Below are positions 49,566 through 61,814 of a DNA stretch of 64,000 bases, in pieces (position 1 is the stretch's first letter; each line of letters starts with the position of its first letter). The notes under the pieces were generated by a model. It was not told where the DNA came from. It ran no database searches and was given only the letters and a program-made list of their open reading frames with translations. The translations under genes and the position numbers were made by a program. Location: positions 21,521,570-21,585,569 of the forward strand of contig CM053246.1 in the NCBI GenBank assembly GCA_028583405.1, read 5' to 3'. The DNA comes from Pogonophryne albipinna. Taxonomy: Eukaryota > Chordata > Actinopteri > Perciformes > Artedidraconidae.

Positions 49566-50500
49566 CCATGCTAATAATAATATTATAATAGAGCTTTATT
49601 TGAAAAGCACTTTTCAGAAACAGGATGCAGCTCAAAGTGCTTTACCAATTTGGGACACAACATAAGATGAACAGAAAGTAAGCCACTCAATTCAAGGACC
49701 ATTTTAAGAGGTATTGTCACATGTGACTCCATGGCCCTTTTTTAGAAAAATATGGACTCTTTTGTAGATATCTACTAAACTACAGCAAATAAAGAGAGTA
49801 GGCCTGTTATACTGAGTGATATATATTATACACACTGCTCTGCTTTCTGCACGGACCTCACAGCTGTTCTCTCTGGAAACATCGTGTCGCGATGAAAGCA
49901 GTTAATAAAATAATATCCAGGGGATGCATGCAGAGCTGTCATTGGCTGAGATAAGTCCGGCCGTGCGTCACGATATATACAGTCTATGGTCACGACTCTT
50001 TGAAACATCTCTGTTGCCGGAAATGCATCCACGAAGGAGCCGTGGAGGACCCATCAGTGTATCCTCGGTTATAGCTCCTCCAGAGAGCCTCCTCGATCCT
50101 CGGTCCTCTGTGTGCATTTAGAGAAATGAGATGTCCTTCAACATGGCGCGCTGAAATTCATTTCCGGGTCACTACCGGAGGACCGAGGAGTCGAGGAGTC
50201 GAGGAGTCGAGGAGTCGAGGAGGGGGATTTGATGAAATGAGAAAGGCAAGAGGATAAACACACACAAATATATACAATAGATAAGCCACTTCAAATAAGT
50301 AAGAAAGACACAAGAGAAAAATAAATAAATGCAATAAAATTATTAAAATTATAAAAATAATACATGGGGAAAATGATAATAATAATATTTAAGATAATAC
50401 TTCAAAGAAACAATAAAATATTATTTGTATACATTTATTTACCAAGCGCTTCTACAGGTGTTCAAAGACCCAATAAAATAGAATAAAAGTTGCGGTAAAA
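49566..50500. repeat. mosaic of repeat fragments
   Basis: Minus-strand LINE tail at 49580-49690 (GCTTTATTTGAAAAGCACTT); repeat shared with 22216-22350 at 49740-49882; an inverted CTCCTCGATCCTCGGTCCTC / GGACCGAGGAGTCGAGG pair between 50085 and 50225, with a short GAGTCGAG tandem array (four units, 50184-50218); and a second LINE tail at 50420-50480. Confidence 0.6.
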
Positions 50501-51035
50501 ACAAGTTTTCGTCATTCAAAAAAACGACTATGCCTCTCGTATTTCCTGTGTTGGAGCGTAGTGGATAAAAGCTGCTTCTCCAGATTTTTGGGGGGGATTT
50601 TTGGAATATTTAAAAAGCCAACTGTTCAGGACCTGTCTGTGTGTGTGTTTACAACATATATTCTTATGCAGCACCCTGTCCCAGACCAGCAGACAGCAGC
50701 ATCAGAGGTTGATGACACGGTGACAGCTGCTTAACCCAACACCCTCTATTTATCCGTCAGTGTCACTCCTGCCTCGCCAACCTTCGCCCCCCTCTTCGTT
50801 TTGGTCTTCAAAGCGGGTCACAATTCAACATGGCAGCCCTTGGCAATCATCATTTAATTGTGCCCTCCGTGGAAGGCGTGGAAACACTCACACAGCTGCA
50901 TCCTCCAATTAATTCCTCACTAGCAGATTATTAATTAAACCCAATCCTTCACATCCCTGTGAAAGCAAATGGCAAATCATTATGATGGTAATTGCACGTT
51001 GCAATGGTGAAACTGGTCATTAGTGCTCATATTTT
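50501..51035. other. unique, homeodomain-core-rich stretch
   Basis: Region 50815-50990 contains several TAATTA/TTAATT cores (TCATCATTTAATTGTG, CTCCAATTAATTCC, GATTATTAATTAAACC). That pattern is frequent in conserved developmental enhancers but also expected by chance in AT-rich DNA. No gene. Confidence 0.3.
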
Positions 51036-51289
<254 letters not shown>

Positions 51290-51439
51290 GTATCTGTATT
51301 TAAATTATGTGTTTCCATTGGTGAAATAATATGAAAAACAGCAAGAGTACCATGCATACATTCAAGATAAAATTGAGGATATATGATATGATTAGAGTCG
51401 GGAGTAGGGATCATTTTAGATTGATATGGTTTCTGCAGA

Positions 51440-51441
<2 letters not shown>

Positions 51442-51488
<47 letters not shown>

Positions 51489-51523
51489 TGCGTGCGTGCG
51501 TGCATGCGTGTGTGTGTGTGTGT
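51442..51523 (+). repeat. (GT)n microsatellite with GC interruptions
   Basis: TG run to 51484, then GCGCGTGCGTGCGTGCGTGC and TG again. Confidence 0.95.
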
Positions 51524-52500
51524 TGAGGGAAAATTGAAGGTTTGAAGTGAAAAGTTGAAACAGCGTATTTTTGGTATATTCATTTTAATGACACGTGATA
51601 TATGATGTGTTGCATCATGTTATCACTAATATAGGTGTGGTTTTATACATTCCTGTGGGAAATAAGGAGCAGTTATGCAGGGCAGGAGACTAGGTGGGGG
51701 AAGGGGATATTCTTCTTAAAGATGTCCAACATGTCAGTGAAGTCTACATACTTTGAATAATAGATGTGTGTGTTTAATTACTTTGTATTCATAATAAGCA
51801 GTCTGTGTAACCAGAAGCTGGAAATATGAGAGTATTAATATATATTACCTCTGGAATGTGCAGAAAAGTGTGTGTGAAAGTCTATGCAGGAAAGTGAGAT
51901 AACGGACACCAGATGTATTTTGCCACGACCTCAGAGACACTTGTTTATTATCTGCCTGGCTCGCGCTGATTCGCTAAGAGAAGCCATCTTTTTTACATCT
52001 CCCAATGAGATAAACTGACCACAGCTCCTCCTGTTTTGTTTTCTGCATGTAAGCCTATTCTGGCTTTTAGTTCGTTCTCTTTTGCTCCTGCCGTCAAGAT
52101 GAAAGGTTCTCCCGGCATTTGGACCAGAGCAGGGGGTGGGCCTACCCCTCTTGAGAAGTGTATTTGTATTCTTACCGTTTATCATTAAAGCAGATTATTG
52201 TTTAACCCCTATCCTGGTTGTTTTGAGTTTTCCTTCTTTTAAAGCAAACTCATATAGGATCGGCGCAGAGCAGAGATATCTGCTCCAACAGTGTGAATGC
52301 ATGTTCCAATGTTTAGATGAAATGCAGGAGTATGAATGTTTGTGTGTGTTTAGTGCAGTTTGGTATTTGGCGTATGAGAATATGAGATGTGTGACGGTGA
52401 ACAATAAATCCAGTTGTTGTTGTTATAGTCAGAATAAATATGTAATGTCATAAATACCATAATAATAATAATTATACAAACATGGTAAGTGCTTGTACTA
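51524..52500. other. no gene; LTR-like stretch possible at 51890-52440
   Basis: The stretch 51890-52440 has a promoter/LTR feel (ATCATTAAAGCAGATTATTG near 52180) but no second copy, primer site or terminal TG...CA pair could be assigned. Function unknown. Confidence 0.25.
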
Positions 52501-52504
52501 CTAC

Positions 52505-52546
52505 TGTATGTTTGTGAGGACCAATTAAGGGTAAAGGGGACATATT
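52505..52546 (+). mobile_element. left end of a TTAA-type MITE next to the satellite
   Basis: TAAAGGGGACATATTGTGCTG resembles the AGGGGACCTATCATGC terminus of the TTAA MITE at 14953. The following bases are already the 57-bp unit. This suggests that the unit comes from subterminal MITE sequence. The TTAA itself is not intact. Confidence 0.45.
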
Positions 52547-55500
52547 GTGCTGATGTTCAGGTGTATATCAGTATGTAGTGTCTCTACTTTAAAGAGTCCT
52601 CTCCTGCTGATGTTCAGGTTTATATCAGTATGTAGTGTCTCTACTTTAAAGAGTCCTCTCCTGCTGATGTTCAGGTGTATATCAGTATGTAGTGTCTCTA
52701 CTTTAAAGAGTCCTCTCCTGCTGATGTTCAGGTGTATATCAGTATGTAGTGTCTCTACTTTAAAGAGTCCTCTCCTGCTGATGTTCAGGTGTATATCAGT
52801 ATGTAGTGTCTCTACTTTAAAGAGTCCTCTCCTGCTGATGTTCAGGTGTATATCAGTATGTAGTGTCTCTACTTTAGAGAGTCCTCTCCTGCTGATGTTC
52901 AGGTGTATATCAGTATGTAGTGTCTCTACTTTAAAGAGTCCTCTCCTGCTGATGTTCAGGTGTATATCAGTATGGAGTGTATCTACTTTAAAGAGTCCTC
53001 CACTGCTCATGTTCAGGTGTATATCAGTATGTAGTGTCTCTACTTTAAAGAGTCCTCGACTGCTCATGTTCAGGTGTATATCAGTATGTAGTGTCTCTAC
53101 TTTAAAGAGTCCTCTCCTGCTGATGTTCAGGTGTATATCAGTATGTAGTGTCTCTACTTTAAAGAGTCCTCTCCTGCTCATGTTCAGGTGTATATCAGTA
53201 TGTAGTGTCTCTACTTTAAAGAGTCCTCTCCTGCTGATGTTCAGGTGTATATCAGTATGTAGTGTCTCTACTTTAAAGAGTCCTCTCCTGCTGATGTTCA
53301 GGTGTATATCAGTATGTAGTGTCTCTACTTTAAAGAGTCCTCTCCTGCTGATGTTCAGGTGTATATCAGTATGTAGTGTCTCTACTTTAAAGAGTCCTCT
53401 CCTGCTGATGTTCAGGTTTATATCAGTATGTAGTGTCTCTACTTTAAAGAGTCCTCTCCTTCTGATGTTCAGGTGTATATCAGTATGTAGTGTCTCTACT
53501 TTAAAGAGTCCTCTCCTGCTGATGTTCAGGTGTATATCAGTATGTAGTGTCTCTACTTTAAAGAGTCCTCTACTGCTCATGTTCAGGTGTATATCAGTAT
53601 ATAGTGTCTCTACTTTAAAGAGTCCTCTCCTGCTGATGTTCAGATGTATATCAGTATGTAGTGTCTCTACTTTAAAGAGTCCTCTCCTGCTGATGTTCAG
53701 GTGTATATCAGTATGTAGTGTCCCTACTTTAAAGAGTCCTCTCCTGCTGATGTTCAGGTTTATATCAGTATGTAGTGTCTCTACTTTAAAGAGTCCTCTC
53801 CTGCTGATGATCAGGTGTATATCAGTATGTAGTGTCTCTACTTTAAAGAGTCCTCTACTGCTCATGTTCAGGTGTATATCAGTATGTAGTGTCTCTACTT
53901 TAAAGAGTCCTCTCCTGCTGATGTTCAATTGTATATCAGTATGTAGTGTCTCTACTTTAAAGAGTCCTCTCCTGCTGATGTTCAGGTGTATATCAGTATG
54001 TAGTGTCTCTACTTTAAAGAGTCCTCTCCTGCTGATGTTCAGGTGTATATCAGTATGAAGTGTCTCTACTTTAAAGAGTCCTCTCCTGCTGATGTTCAGG
54101 TGTATATCAGTATGTAGTGTCTCTACTTTAAAGAGTCCTCTCCTGCTGATGTTCAGGTGTATATCAGTATGTAGTGTCTCTACTTTAAAGAGTCCTCTCC
54201 TGCTGATGTTCAGGTGTATATCAGTATGTAGTGTCTCTACTTTAAAGAGTCCTCTCCAGCTGATGTTCAGGTGTATATCAGTATGTAGTGTCTCTACTTT
54301 AAAGAGTCCTCTCCTGCTGATGTTCAGGTGTATATCAGTATGTAGTGTCTCTACTTTAAAGAGTCCTCTCCAGCTGATGTTCAGGTGTATATCAGTATGT
54401 AGTGTCTCTACTTTAAAGAGTCCTCTCCTGCTGATGTTCAGGTGTATATCAGTATGTAGTGTCTCTACTTTAAAGAGTCCTCTCCTGCTGGTGTTCAGGT
54501 GTATATCAGTATGTAGTGTCTCTACTTTAAAGAGTCCTCTCCTGCTGATGTTCAGGTGTATATCAGTATTTAGTGTCTCTACTTTAAAGAGTCCTCTCCT
54601 GCTGATGTTCAGGTGTATATCAGTATGTAGTGTCTCTACTTTAAAGAGTCCTCTCCTGCTGATGTTCAGGTGTATATCAGTATGTAGTGTCTCTACTTTA
54701 AAGAGTCCTCTACTGCTCATGTTCAGGTGTATATCAGTATGTAGTGTCTCTACTTTAAAGAGTCCTCTACTGCTCATGTTCAGGTGTATATCAGTATGTA
54801 GTGTCTCTACTTTAAAGAGTCCTCTCCTGCTGATGTTCAGGTGTATATCAGTATGTAGTGTCTCTACTTTAAAGAGTCCTCTCCAGCTGATGTTCAGGTG
54901 TATATCAGTATGTAGTGTCTCTACTTTAAAGAGTCCTCTCCTGCTGATGTTCAGGTGTATATCAGTATGAAGTGTCTCTACTTTAAAGAGTCCTCTCCTG
55001 CTGATGTTCAGGTGTATATCAGTATTTAGTGTCTCTACTTTAAAGAGTCCTCTCCTGCTGATGTTCAGGTGTATATCAGTATGTAGTGTCTCTACTTTAA
55101 AGAGTCCTCTCCTGCTGATGTTCAGGTGTATATCAGTATGTAGTGTCTCTACTTTAAAGAGTCCTCTCCAGCTGATGTTCAGGTGTATATCAGTATGTAG
55201 TGTCTCTACTTTAAAGAGTCCTCTCCTGCTGATGTTCAGGTGTATATCAGTATTTAGTGTCTCTACTTTAAAGAGTCCTCTCCTGCTGATGTACAGGTGT
55301 ATATCAGTATGTAGTGTCTCTACTTTAAAGAGTCCTCTCCTGCTGATGTTCAGGTGTATATCAGTATGTAGTGTCTCTACTTTAAAGAGTCCTCTACTGC
55401 TCATGTTCAGGTGTATATCAGTATGTAGTGTCTCTACTTTAAAGAGTCCTCTCCAGCTGATGTTCAGGTGTATATCAGTATGTAGTGTCTCTACTTTAAA

Positions 55501-56056
55501 GAGTCCTCTCCTGCTGATGTTCAGGTGTATATCAATATGTAGTGTCTCTACTTTAAAGAGTCCTCTCCTGCTGATGTTCAGGTGTATATCAGTATGTAGT
55601 GTATCTACTTTAAAGAGTCCTCTACTGCTCATGTTCAGGTGTATATCAGTATGTAGTGTCTCTACTTTAAAGAGTCCTCTACTGCTCATGTTCAGATGTA
55701 TATCAGTATGTAGTGTCTCTACTTTAAAGAGTCCTCTCCTGCTGATGTTCAGGTGTATATCAGTATGTAGTGTCTCTACTTTAAAGAGTCCTCTCCTGCT
55801 GATGTTCAGGTTTATATCAGTATGTAGTGTCTCTACTTTAAAGAGTCCTCTCCTGCTGATGTTCAGGTGTATATCAGTATGTAGTGTCTCTACTTTAAAG
55901 AGTCCTCTCCTGCTGATGTTCAGGTTTATATCAGTATGTAGTGTCTCTACTTTAAAGAGTCCTCTCCTGCTGATGTTCAGGTGTATATCAGTATGTAGTG
56001 TCTCTACTTTAAAGAGTCCTCTCCTGCTGATGTTCAGATGTATATCAGTATTTATT
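52547..56056. repeat. 57-bp satellite-like array, about 61 copies
   Basis: A unit of exactly 57 bp (GCTGATGTTCAGGTGTATAT, CAGTATGTAGTGTCTCTACT, TTAAAGAGTCCTCTCCT) repeats for 3.5 kb with very few substitutions and, so far as I can read, no length change. Variant types include CTACTGCTCATG, CTCCAGCTGATG, GGTTTATATC, TATTTAGTG and TATGAAGTG. Two variant positions recur exactly 912 bp apart (54054/54966 and 54257/55169 = 16 units), and CTCCAGC variants lie 285 bp apart (5 units) at 54884, 55169 and 55454, so blocks of units have been copied. 57 = 3 x 19, so frames repeat in phase: the minus strand has a 1054-codon open frame of a 19-residue repeat, and the plus strand has frames of 503, 292 and 355 codons. 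Confidence 0.96.
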
Positions 56057-56684
56057 ACATGGCATAGTTGAATACTTGATTCTGATTGGTCAATTCAGAA
56101 CACGTGACACGTTGTTAATACCGAACAGACAGACCGCTGTCAAGGACTTATTGACCGTTGTTAAGGACGCTCACATCTGCACAAACAAGTCCGTTCGATT
56201 TAACTGTATACAGTTTGGCCGAAAAGCAAACTGCATGCAGTTTGCTTTTCTAACTGACAAGACAAGAGCGACAAGAAAACAGCGGAGAAGTAACGGGCAG
56301 AAACCCTCCTTTTTACGCAGCGGTCCAGACATAGACATCAAACGGCGACCCATATTCAGTTGCCAGTTACTTTGGCATCAGGGCAGGGATATCTAGATAC
56401 TTTCCAAGGTTTGACATAATGAGTTGTGCTACTTTTAAAGCAAGCAACGATGTTTTCAAATCTGTAATAAAAAGGCTCCTCAAAAACGCTATCGAAGCAG
56501 TTCCTGCCGTTGCTACGTTAGTTCAAACAGTAACAACGGACAATTTTTCTTAGCGGATGCATGTCAATTTAAATCAATATACTATTTTTTAAATCAATAA
56601 AATCATTTTCTAAATCCATAAAAGCATTTCAATTAATATTGGAAGTCATGACGTTACTTTGTTGAGAATGTGGCCATGTAATAA
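56052..56684. mobile_element. 633-bp TIR element adjoining the satellite
   Basis: Left end TTATTACATGGCATAG, right end GTGGCCATGTAATAA: 12-bp inverted repeats. The interior has TTCTGATTGGTCAATTCAG, common in fish MITEs, and a perfect 30-bp palindrome at 56221-56250. A 106-codon open frame (56076-56396) shows no domain. Target duplication not resolved; superfamily unknown. Confidence 0.7.
56221..56250. repeat. perfect 30-bp palindrome
   Basis: GAAAAGCAAACTGCA followed by its exact complement TGCAGTTTGCTTTTC, no spacer. The centre GCATGC is alternating purine-pyrimidine. Confidence 0.97.
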
Positions 56685-57690
56685 GCGGGATAATGTGCAA
56701 CGACGCGGTCATTATGGGGAAAAGAACACCGACAGGCTGATCAGGAGCCCGACGCGAAGCGTAGTGTCTCTACAGCAGTGTTTCTCAAACCTTTTCATAC
56801 CAAGGACCACTTAACCAATAAAAAAACACTCGCGGACGACCTAACTCCACAAATATCCGCCTTAAATTGAACTGTTTCAGGGTGCCATTAAAACTCAGGA
56901 ATCTTTAAATGCATCGTAAACATTTCTATTTGTCTTTTAAACGAGTCTTTTCTGTTTTCACTGCGTTGTTTTTTCCTATATTTGTTAAACTGCTCTTTGG
57001 TCAACCTTTGTTTTTAAATAGAAAGTGTCTACATCGCCTGATTGTAACCCCGGTGTTATGTGAAAAGCATACACTTGAATAATCAGTTATTCAAGCTGTT
57101 ACATAAAGCTGTGTTATATATTCTGATGACGCAGCCAGCAGGTCGATGTACTGTAACACGCTGAATCAATAAAAATGAGTTTGATGATTTTTTATCTTCA
57201 CGGTCATCTGTATACTTTCTTACTCTCTAATGCTGGTTTATTTCTATTTCTGTTTATAGATGTGTATATTTTAGAATTGTTTATTTCTACTGTTTTAATG
57301 TGTTACTATGTGCAATGCCTTGTTTTGTTTTGTTTTGCAACAAAAAAACATTATTTTAATCTTATTTTATGTCTATTTGATGGATGAGCACAGGATTTTG
57401 TGATATTTGTTAATACCTTCACTTCTAATCTAGCGCCACCATCAGGTCAAAAGTTGTATTTTATTCCTTGTCTTTAATCAGAGTGCTTCAGCGTTTGCTC
57501 TGTCTCTCAGTCCACTGAAATATCATAACAATTATCAGAGGGATTCTCATGAAATGGAAAATACAGAGAGTCATGGTCGCCAGAGGATGAACCCAATTGA
57601 CTGTTTTTTGTATTTGTCGATGTTGTACCACCCCCAGGCCAATGCTTTCACCCATTCAATGAATTATCTCAACAACTACTTGGCACATAA
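56685..57690. other. hAT end at about 56774-56900, otherwise no gene
   Basis: CAGTGTTTCTCAAACCTTTT with CAAGGACCACTTAACC is the reverse of the right end of the hAT at 39137-39492; its other end is missing. The rest (56900-57690) is AT-rich unique sequence; an open frame at 57175-57387 is hydrophobic by base composition only. Confidence 0.5.
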
Positions 57691-58255
57691 TCAGCTGTTG
57701 CTCAAGGGGTTGATGGTTCTCCTCCAAAAGCAAGGTTGGTGGTTCGATCACTCAGCAGTCAACATGTCGATGGTCCTTTGGCAAGATACTCAACCCATAT
57801 GGTGTTTGAATGTGTGTGAATGTAACTCTCCTTGAGCAGATGGCACCTCTTCCTCTGAATGAATGTACTGACTGTGAGTGAGTAAATGCAGACTTATTAT
57901 ATAAAAGTGCTTCGAGGGGTCATTAACCCTGTAAAGCCCAAATATTGAAAAACATTAGCAAATATGTGTTTGACCTTTCAGATGTTGTTGTAGGAATGAA
58001 AGAGTTTTCAAATTGTGTACGTTTTTTTACGTTTTTAGGGAAATGTTGAAATATTGCAACGTTGGGCTTAGGTGGGAGCAGCATTTCTGTATTTCTACTC
58101 ACATTGTCTGAATAAATATATTGAACAACTAAGGGTTAATTTGCAGGATTCATTGCTTACTTAGCCCCATATCAGTATATAGCATGAATAATAATCACAC
58201 ATCAGTCATATTTTGTATGACTGGAAAAGCGCTATATAAATGTCGTCCACCTGTT
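57691..58255 (+). repeat. SINE-like fragment and short TTAA-flanked candidate
   Basis: 57725-57915 reads GGTTGGTGGTTCGATCACTC, CATGTCGATGGTCCTTTGGC and AAAGTGCTTCGAGGGGTCAT, the order of a tRNA-derived fish SINE. A TTAA pair (57929-57932 and 58134-58137) with CCCT/AGGG ends bounds about 200 bp, a possible small piggyBac-like MITE, after which GAAAAGCGCTATATAAATG (58225-58245) may be the displaced SINE tail. Confidence 0.45.
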
Positions 58256-59110
58256 AAGCCCCATTCCCCCGCGGGCAGGGGAGAAACCACAACATCTGCA
58301 AGCAACAGTGTCTGAGGGCTTCTTAAGATTTAATAAACTTTGAATGTTTCATATCCATGTAACAGGAAGAAACCCAGCTAACTGATTATATGAACCATTT
58401 TTAGCAACAAAAAAACACAAGACTAACGCTGAGCCTCTGAATTAGCCCTGAGCGAAAAAATGCTAACGCCGTTAGCACAGAACTCATGGTATAAAACCCT
58501 TATTACTTATCGTAAATGCACATCCAACCCATCGATTAGCATCGTGAGATTACACAGATTCGATAGGTATCGGTATCATCACTCCATGATCAAAACTCGA
58601 CATTACAACATGTGGCACTAGGTAGCCAACACGGCAATATGTCTTACCTTTGTTGTTGTCTGATCAAAAGTTGTCTTCAATGGCATTAAAACGATAAAAA
58701 CGCTGCTGAAGGTTAATCCATAGGTTAATCCAATGTGTCTGTGTCACTTTGAAATGATTTCTGATAATCCATCAGCAATAAACCTAGTTTTAAGTTTTCA
58801 GATTTCAGAGCGGAAGATAGGTTTCGCTTTGGGCAAACTGCGTGCCCATAGCTCTGACTTCTCAATGGTAACGTGTGTGTGGAAATTCCCCTTCGATTCT
58901 ATTGGCTCTAACAGTCAAAAAGAGATGTCAATCATCAAAATCGACCAATGGGTTCCAGAGAAACAGCAAATACGCTCATTTCCACCCAAATGACCCCAGA
59001 GGTGGAGTTTTTTTTGCTAAACCTCTCTAAAAAGGTCAAATGTAACTTGTTTTGCATCAATCTTAATACAGGGTACTTATTATATGTTGTACTTTGGATT
59101 CCTAAAGCTT
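58256..59110. other. no gene seen
   Basis: Unique sequence. Open frames at 58733-58993 and 58948-59373 have no domain. Confidence 0.4.
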
Positions 59111-59362
59111 TTAGGCCCCGGCCACACGAGGACGATAACGGTAAAAGTAAACGCATACGCAAACGCAATCGCAAAAAAGGCTTCGGTCCACACGCAATAG
59201 ACACCGGAAAGTTTCTGTCCACACCCTATGATCCACACGAGACAGCTCCGTTTAGCTCCAACCGCTGGAGAAGCTGCAGTACATATGCCGAGCCTGTACG
59301 TGGCGCTGTAACTTCCTCCACAAAAGCAGCGAAGAAGCCTGGTTGTCATGGTTGCCCTTCTG
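59111..59362. mobile_element. MITE with GGCCCCGGCCACACGAGG-type end, partial
   Basis: TTAGGCCCCGGCCACACGAG at 59111 is a typical start of a fish MITE family rich in CCACACGAG/ACGCAAACGC words. Repeated CCACACG words follow at 59190 and 59232. The opposite end is missing; an (ACTT)n run follows. Confidence 0.5.
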
Positions 59363-59370
59363 TTTATTAC

Positions 59371-59445
59371 TGACTTAGTTACTTACTTACTTACTCACTT
59401 GCTGACTTAGTTAAATACTTACTTACATTATTTACTTACTTACTG

Positions 59446-59478
<33 letters not shown>
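59371..59478 (+). repeat. (ACTT)n microsatellite, imperfect
   Basis: TTAC/ACTT tetranucleotides with ACTG and ACTC interruptions. Confidence 0.93.
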
Positions 59479-60247
<769 letters not shown>

Positions 60248-60250
<3 letters not shown>

Positions 60251-60524
60251 CTATCTTTACGCTGCGTGCCATTCGCCATATGTGCATTCTTCATTTAAGT
60301 GTTTGACAAGTGCTCCAAGGCCAATGTTGACACTTGGATTAGAGACGGGGTGGAGGAAGGGAGAGGAGCTGGGCTTAAAGACTGCGTGACCTTCAGAGAA
60401 CGGGAGGGAAAATAAACGATAAGATGGAGGGGAGGGATGCTGCACTGCATGCTGGGGGATTTAAAGGCCTGAGAAGGGCGTAAGAAAACCTGCATGCTTC
60501 GGAGATTCTGGCCCGAGCTGCGTA
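60248..60524. other. no gene seen
   Basis: Unique, purine-rich around 60350-60440. Confidence 0.4.
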
Positions 60525-60578
60525 TCTACTCTGTTGTCTATTTTAGTGCTGCATGAATCTCCTTTACTCATTGTGCAT

Positions 60579-61814
60579 CAGAGGTGGGAAGTAGTGGAGT
60601 ACAAATACTTCATTACTGTACTTAAGTACATTTTTCTGGTATGAGTACTTTACTCCACAACTTATTTTTCTGACGACTTTTTACTTTGACTTCTTAATTT
60701 TTGAACACAAATACCTGTACTTTCTACTTCTTACATGTTGAACTCAAATACCTGTACTTTCTACTTCTTACATGTTGAACACAAATACCTGTACTTTCTA
60801 CTTCTTACATGTTGAACACAAATACCTGTACTTTCTACTTCTTACATGTTGAACCCAAATACCTGTACTTTCTACTTCTTACATGTTGAACACAAATACC
60901 TGTACTTTCTACATCTCACATGTTGAACCCAAATACCTGTACTTTCTACTTCTTACATGTTGAACACAAATACCTGTACTTTCTACTTCTTACATGTTGA
61001 ACACAAATACCTGTACTTTCTACTTCTTACATGTTGAACACAAATACCTGTACTTTCTACTTCTTACATGTTGAACACAAATACCTGTACTTTCTACTTC
61101 TTACATGTTGAACACAAATACCTGAACTTTCTACTTCTTACATGTTGAACACAAATACCTGTACTTTCTACTTCTCACATGTTGAACACAAATACCTGAA
61201 CTTTCTACTTCTTACATGTTGAACACAAATACCTGTACTTTCTACTTCTCACATGTTGAACACAAATACCTGTACTTTCTACTTCTTACATGTTGAACTT
61301 AAATACCTGTACTTTCTACTTCTTACATGTTGAACTCAAATACCTGTACTTTCTACTTCTCACATGTTGAACACAAATACCTGTACTTTCTACTTCTCTC
61401 ATTTTCCAAACAGCTGGTTCCTTTAGTTTGAATGTGTGTTTGGTGGCGTGATCATTATTCTTTAGAGTCATTGCGTGCCTATTGATTTGAACACGATCCG
61501 TGTATCCATCATTTCCTGGTCTTCTCTAAAGAAGAGGGACCAATGGAAACGTTGTCATGTTGCCGTTGGTCGGCATGGAAACATTCATTAGCTAACAATG
61601 ACATTATTGTTCTATTAATATAAAGGGAGGTCAGGTACTCTTTAAAACAGCTGCTAGTTATGGGTACTTTTTACTGAAGTACACTTCAAAGCCTCTTTAC
61701 TTTTACTTGAGTAAAGAAGTTTAGTCAGTACTTCTACTTTTACCACAGTACTTTTAAACATGAGTATCTGTACTTCTACTTGAGTAAAGGATGTGTGTAC
61801 TTTTGCCATCTCTG
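60579..61814 (-). mobile_element. non-autonomous DNA transposon carrying a 37-bp array, copy 2
   Basis: Starts CAGAGGTGGGAAGTAGTGG and ends TACTTTTGCCATCTCTG. It is the reverse-orientation relative of 17216-18432: both have the array, the block around ATGATGGATACACGGAT and the TGAATGTTTCCATGC-type block in the same order. No transposase. CAGAG...CTCTG ends could be hAT-like but no 8-bp duplication is visible. Confidence 0.85.
60701..61400 (-). repeat. 37-bp minisatellite inside a transposon, about 19 copies
   Basis: Unit (as written on plus) TTGAACACAAATACCTGTAC, TTTCTACTTCTTACATG, the exact complement type of the array at 17630-18340, with comparable copy number. Variants: CTTCTCACATG, CTGAACTTTC, AACCCAAAT, AACTCAAAT. 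Confidence 0.93.

Noticed and set aside
51890..52440. LTR of a retroelement
   Set aside because: Only a composition impression and an ATTAAA-like signal; no terminal TG...CA pair, target duplication or second copy identified.
52525..55689. 1054-residue repeat protein gene on the minus strand
   Set aside because: Not annotated as CDS: the frame exists because the satellite unit is 57 bp and lacks a stop, other frames on the opposite strand are also long, and no promoter, splice signal or domain is visible. Kept as a finding to test.
52547..56056. CRISPR-like array
   Set aside because: Units are contiguous with no unique spacers, and the genome is eukaryotic.
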